From NCBI GenBank assembly GCA_938091805.1, contig CALKGV010000037.1, positions 1-44,138 on the forward strand: a stretch of 44,138 nt of DNA, written 5' to 3'. Shown one piece after another: positions 40,782 to 44,138 of this stretch. The notes under the pieces were generated by a model. That model had not been told where the DNA came from and searched no databases. It was given only the letters and a program-made list of their open reading frames with translations. The first letter of the stretch is position 1, and each line of letters begins with the position of its first letter. The DNA comes from an uncultured archaeon (GTDB lineage: Archaea > Thermoproteota > Bathyarchaeia > Bathyarchaeales > DTEX01). Both the position numbers and the translations under genes were made by a program.

Positions 40782-43723
40782 TGCCGAGCGCTGAAGAAGT
40801 TTTAACTTTGCCAGTTGAGGATCTTCTTCCGCGTTTAAAGTCTTCAATAAATGGGCTTTCCTCTGAGGAGGTGGAAAGGCGTCTTGAAGTTTTCGGCTAT
40901 AACGAGATTGCTAAAAGAAAGAAACGGGCAGCCGTCATTAATTTTCTCTCTCATTTCAAAAGTCCTTTGATAATAATTCTTCTTATCGCCGGGCTGATTT
41001 CAGGCTTCTTTGGAGAAGTTGCGAACACAGCCATCATATTTGTTATAGTGACGCTCAGCGTAGTTTTAGACTTTTATCAAGAATCTAAGGCTGAAAGGGC
41101 GGCTGAAATGTTGAAGCAGAGGGTGGCGACAACAGCCACCGTTTTGAGGGATGGCACAAGAAGAGAGGTTAGGCTTGTAGAGGTTGTCCCCGGAGACATC
41201 ATATTCCTTTCAGCAGGCGACATTGTGCCTGCGGACGCCCGAGTTATAAGTGCAAAAGACTTGTTCGTGAACCAGTCTGCGTTGACTGGTGAATCTTTTC
41301 CCGTTGAGAAGACTGGCTTGCCGCTGAACTCTTATGACCCGTCGATAACGGAGTGGAGCAATTATCTTTTTATGGGCACTTCTGTTGTGAGCGGGACAGC
41401 AACCGCTGTTGTCGTGAAAACTGGTAGCCTAACAGAGTATGGGAAAATTGCGGGGAGGCTTGTGGAAGGAGAGGTTGAAACCGAGTTCCAGAGGGGTATT
41501 AGAAGTTTTGGTTACATGATAATGCAGGTAACTTTTCTGCTTGTCATATTTGTGTTCTTCATTAATGCCCTTTATATGCGAAGCGTGCTCGATTCGCTTC
41601 TCTTCGCTGTGGCTTTGGCTGTAGGCTTAACGCCGGAGCTTCTACCAATGATAATTTCAGTAAACCTCTCTAAGGGGGCGGTGGCGATGGCTAAGAAGGG
41701 CGTCATCATGAAACGCTTGGCAGCAATACAGAATTTCGGAAGTATGGATGTTCTATGCACGGACAAAACTGGAACTTTGACGGAAAACCGGATAAAGCTT
41801 GTTCTACACGTGGACCTTAACGGCGATGAAAACGATAAGGTTCTGCTTTACTCCTACCTCAACAGTCACTACCAAACTGGAATTAAAAGCCCCTTGGACG
41901 AGGCTATACTGAGATTTAGAGAGGTGGATGTTAAAGATTATGAGAAGATTGATGAGGTGCCCTTTGATTTTGTTCGTAGAAGGCTTTCCATAGTTGTTGA
42001 GTATCAGAATCAACGGTTCATGATCACGAAGGGGGCTCCAGAAGAGATTGCCAAGATTTGCTCCTTCTATGAGGTTGGAGAGGTTATAGCTGACATAACG
42101 GATGAGGTGCGCAGAAAAATTGAGCAGAAATATGTTGAGCTTAGTGCTGAAGGTTATAGGGTTTTAGCCGTAGCCTACAAGCGTTTAAGAGAGGACAAGC
42201 CGACATACACGGCGAATGATGAGAAAGAAATGGTGTTTTTGGGATTCGTAGCTTTTCTTGACCCTCCTAAAGAAACGGCGAGGGAAGCCTTGCAGCTTCT
42301 GAAAAATGCTGGCGTAGAGCTGAAAATTCTTACAGGCGACAACGAGCTGGTAACAAGGAAGGTTTGCGAAAACCTCGGCTTCGATATTAAAGGAATAGTC
42401 GCTGGAAGCGAGATTGCCCAAATGCATGATGACGCCCTTGCAAGGGTTGTCGAAGAGGCAAATGCGTTCTGCAGGGTTACACCAGCCCAGAAGGACAGAA
42501 TAATAAACGCCTTAAAAGGTAATGGACACGTTGTTGGGTTTCTAGGGGATGGGATTAATGATGCGCCATCCCTAAAAAGCGCGGACGTTGGCATATCTGT
42601 GGAAAACGCCGTTGACGTTGCAAAGGAATCCGCTGACATAATTCTTCTGCAGAATGATTTAACAGTGCTTCATGACGGTGTTTTGGAGGGTAGGAAAACA
42701 TTCGGCAACACTATGAAGTATATCATGATGGGTGTGAGCTCAAACTTTGGGAACATGTTCAGCGTTGCTGGCGCATCATTGTTTCTGCCCTTCCTGCCCA
42801 TGCTACCCATACAGATACTGCTCAACAATCTGCTCTATGACTTCTCACAGTCGACAATACCCACAGACGAGGTTGACCAAGAATACATTGAAAAGCCTAA
42901 AAGGTGGGACATACACTTCATTAGGCGGTTCATGCTATGCCTCGGGCCAGTCAGCTCCATCTTCGACTTTCTAACATTCTTTATAATGCTTTTCATCTTT
43001 AACGCTTCTGAGCCTTTGTTCCAAACCGCTTGGTTCATCGAATCACTAACTTCACAGACCCTTGTAATCTTTGCCATTAGAACAAAAAGGTCGCCCTTCT
43101 GGAAAAGCAAGCCAAGCCGACTTTTGCTCCTCAGCAGCCTAGCAATAATAACATTCGCGCTGATACTCCCTTACACGCCATTAGGAGAAATTTTCAGATT
43201 TGTAAAGCCTCCATCAACCTTCTACATAGCATTAGCTGCAATTCTCGGCGCCTATGTGGCATTAGCTGAAATTATTAAAAGTTGGTTTTACAGGAGATAT
43301 GGCTACCGCCTAGAACAAACCCTCATCCCGCCCAAAAAGATTGGGATATACCTCACCAAGACTGCGAAGCTCATTCAAAATATCATAGCCACCATATGTC
43401 TACACCCAGAAGACGAAATAACGGTTGACTCCCTCCTAAAAGACCTAGAAAAAATTATGGAATACCCACTTGATTACGATCAAATAGGCCACACAATTGT
43501 ATACCTGAAACGCGCAAGACTCATAAGCTTCGAGTGGCACCAAAGAACAATAAAACGAGAAAAATCACTAAAAGAATACGTGACAAAACAGCTAATGACC
43601 AGCGAGCTATGGCCAAAAATAGCCCAAGACTGGCATAAAATCAGCAGAACCATCAAAGAAAAATACGGAAAAGTAAACCCGGAATACCAAGAACTCCTAC
43701 TTCGAAAAAGCCCCCAGGAATAG
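40715..43723 (+). CDS. Magnesium-translocating P-type ATPase (MgtA/MgtB-like) with C-terminal extension
   Basis: GLSSEEVERRLEVFGYNEI, NQSALTGESFPVEK, DVLCTDKTGTLTENRI, VVGFLGDGINDAPSLKSADVGISV, ESADIILLQNDL, plus ~140 aa after the last TM helices. Confidence 0.93.
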   Translation: MVGMVVIQNLEWSSGGEVLGWALPSAEEVLTLPVEDLLPRLKSSINGLSSEEVERRLEVFGYNEIAKRKKRAAVINFLSHFKSPLIIILLIAGLISGFFGEVANTAIIFVIVTLSVVLDFYQESKAERAAEMLKQRVATTATVLRDGTRREVRLVEVVPGDIIFLSAGDIVPADARVISAKDLFVNQSALTGESFPVEKTGLPLNSYDPSITEWSNYLFMGTSVVSGTATAVVVKTGSLTEYGKIAGRLVEGEVETEFQRGIRSFGYMIMQVTFLLVIFVFFINALYMRSVLDSLLFAVALAVGLTPELLPMIISVNLSKGAVAMAKKGVIMKRLAAIQNFGSMDVLCTDKTGTLTENRIKLVLHVDLNGDENDKVLLYSYLNSHYQTGIKSPLDEAILRFREVDVKDYEKIDEVPFDFVRRRLSIVVEYQNQRFMITKGAPEEIAKICSFYEVGEVIADITDEVRRKIEQKYVELSAEGYRVLAVAYKRLREDKPTYTANDEKEMVFLGFVAFLDPPKETAREALQLLKNAGVELKILTGDNELVTRKVCENLGFDIKGIVAGSEIAQMHDDALARVVEEANAFCRVTPAQKDRIINALKGNGHVVGFLGDGINDAPSLKSADVGISVENAVDVAKESADIILLQNDLTVLHDGVLEGRKTFGNTMKYIMMGVSSNFGNMFSVAGASLFLPFLPMLPIQILLNNLLYDFSQSTIPTDEVDQEYIEKPKRWDIHFIRRFMLCLGPVSSIFDFLTFFIMLFIFNASEPLFQTAWFIESLTSQTLVIFAIRTKRSPFWKSKPSRLLLLSSLAIITFALILPYTPLGEIFRFVKPPSTFYIALAAILGAYVALAEIIKSWFYRRYGYRLEQTLIPPKKIGIYLTKTAKLIQNIIATICLHPEDEITVDSLLKDLEKIMEYPLDYDQIGHTIVYLKRARLISFEWHQRTIKREKSLKEYVTKQLMTSELWPKIAQDWHKISRTIKEKYGKVNPEYQELLLRKSPQE

Positions 43724-44138
43724 CCTCCTAAAACGTGCAAACTTCATTCTTTTAGTCATCGTTAACGGAATAAAGCAAAAATAACCTATACAGACTCAAG
43801 AAAATTATATAAAGCGTTAGAACAGCATAAAGTATTCTAGAGATAAAAAGTTTCATTATCTATATTTATGTGATGACACTTTTTATGCGGCACTTGCACG
43901 CCCAACATCGCAGGCACAAGTTCTCTTGCTGGGATCTCATATCATTTGCCATCCTTGCCTCATGCTCCTGCCAGAAAACAACCATTGCAATAAGAAGCAC
44001 GAAAATAATTTCAAAATCAAACCTAGATGTAAACCTAACAGGTTAAGCAGTTCATGTTCTTGGGTTAAATGTGAGATGTTATGCTATATTTTCGAAGTTT
44101 GCGTCACCTTTTAGGAAAATTAACACTTATATCATATC

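Noticed and set aside
40346-40794. Short plus-strand ORFs upstream of the P-type ATPase (40346-40543, 40567-40794)
   Set aside because: The first overlaps the integrase remnant antisense, the second runs into the ATPase in another frame; no domain support.
42175-42639. 154-aa minus-strand ORF inside the P-type ATPase
   Set aside because: Antisense to a well-supported CDS; Ser/Phe-rich shadow translation.
43926-44114. 62-aa plus-strand ORF and another short frame near the right edge
   Set aside because: No recognisable motif; the surrounding region is AT-rich and probably non-coding or truncated by the window edge.

Overview
The window looks like an ordinary archaeal chromosome segment, with Bathyarchaeia/Thermoproteota-like gene content (taxonomy is inference). 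It is densely coding on both strands. Informational and housekeeping genes dominate: RfcS/RfcL, thermosome, L15e, L13e-like, RNase P Rpp30/Pop5, a COG1325 exosome-linked protein, Cdc48, aEF-1beta, Cgi121, a Tan1-like THUMP protein, RtcA and FAU-1. Metabolic genes include GH106-like and GH2 glycosidases, a PfkB kinase, an RraA-like protein, TldD/TldE, MoaB/MoaC, PheA, pyruvoyl-dependent ArgDC, RibK and a GGR-family reductase. Two Mg2+ transport systems are present: MgtE-like with a PhoU/TrkA-C protein, and an MgtA-type P-ATPase. No CRISPR array, tRNA or rRNA gene was recognised. The most interesting non-coding signals are: (i) a 279-bp MITE-like element at 4714-4992 and a 71-bp mini-element at 20864-20934, which share related terminal inverted repeats and each have flanking 8-9 bp direct repeats; (ii) a candidate structured RNA or riboswitch-like leader at about 20984-21118 upstream of a 2-hydroxyacid dehydrogenase; (iii) an 83-bp inverted-repeat-bounded segment at 12933-13015; (iv) a 5'-degraded tyrosine integrase at 39827-40423; (v) an MgtA-like ATPase with an unusual C-terminal extension and a long-range inverted repeat around its start. 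All homology calls come from reading motifs; no database search was run.
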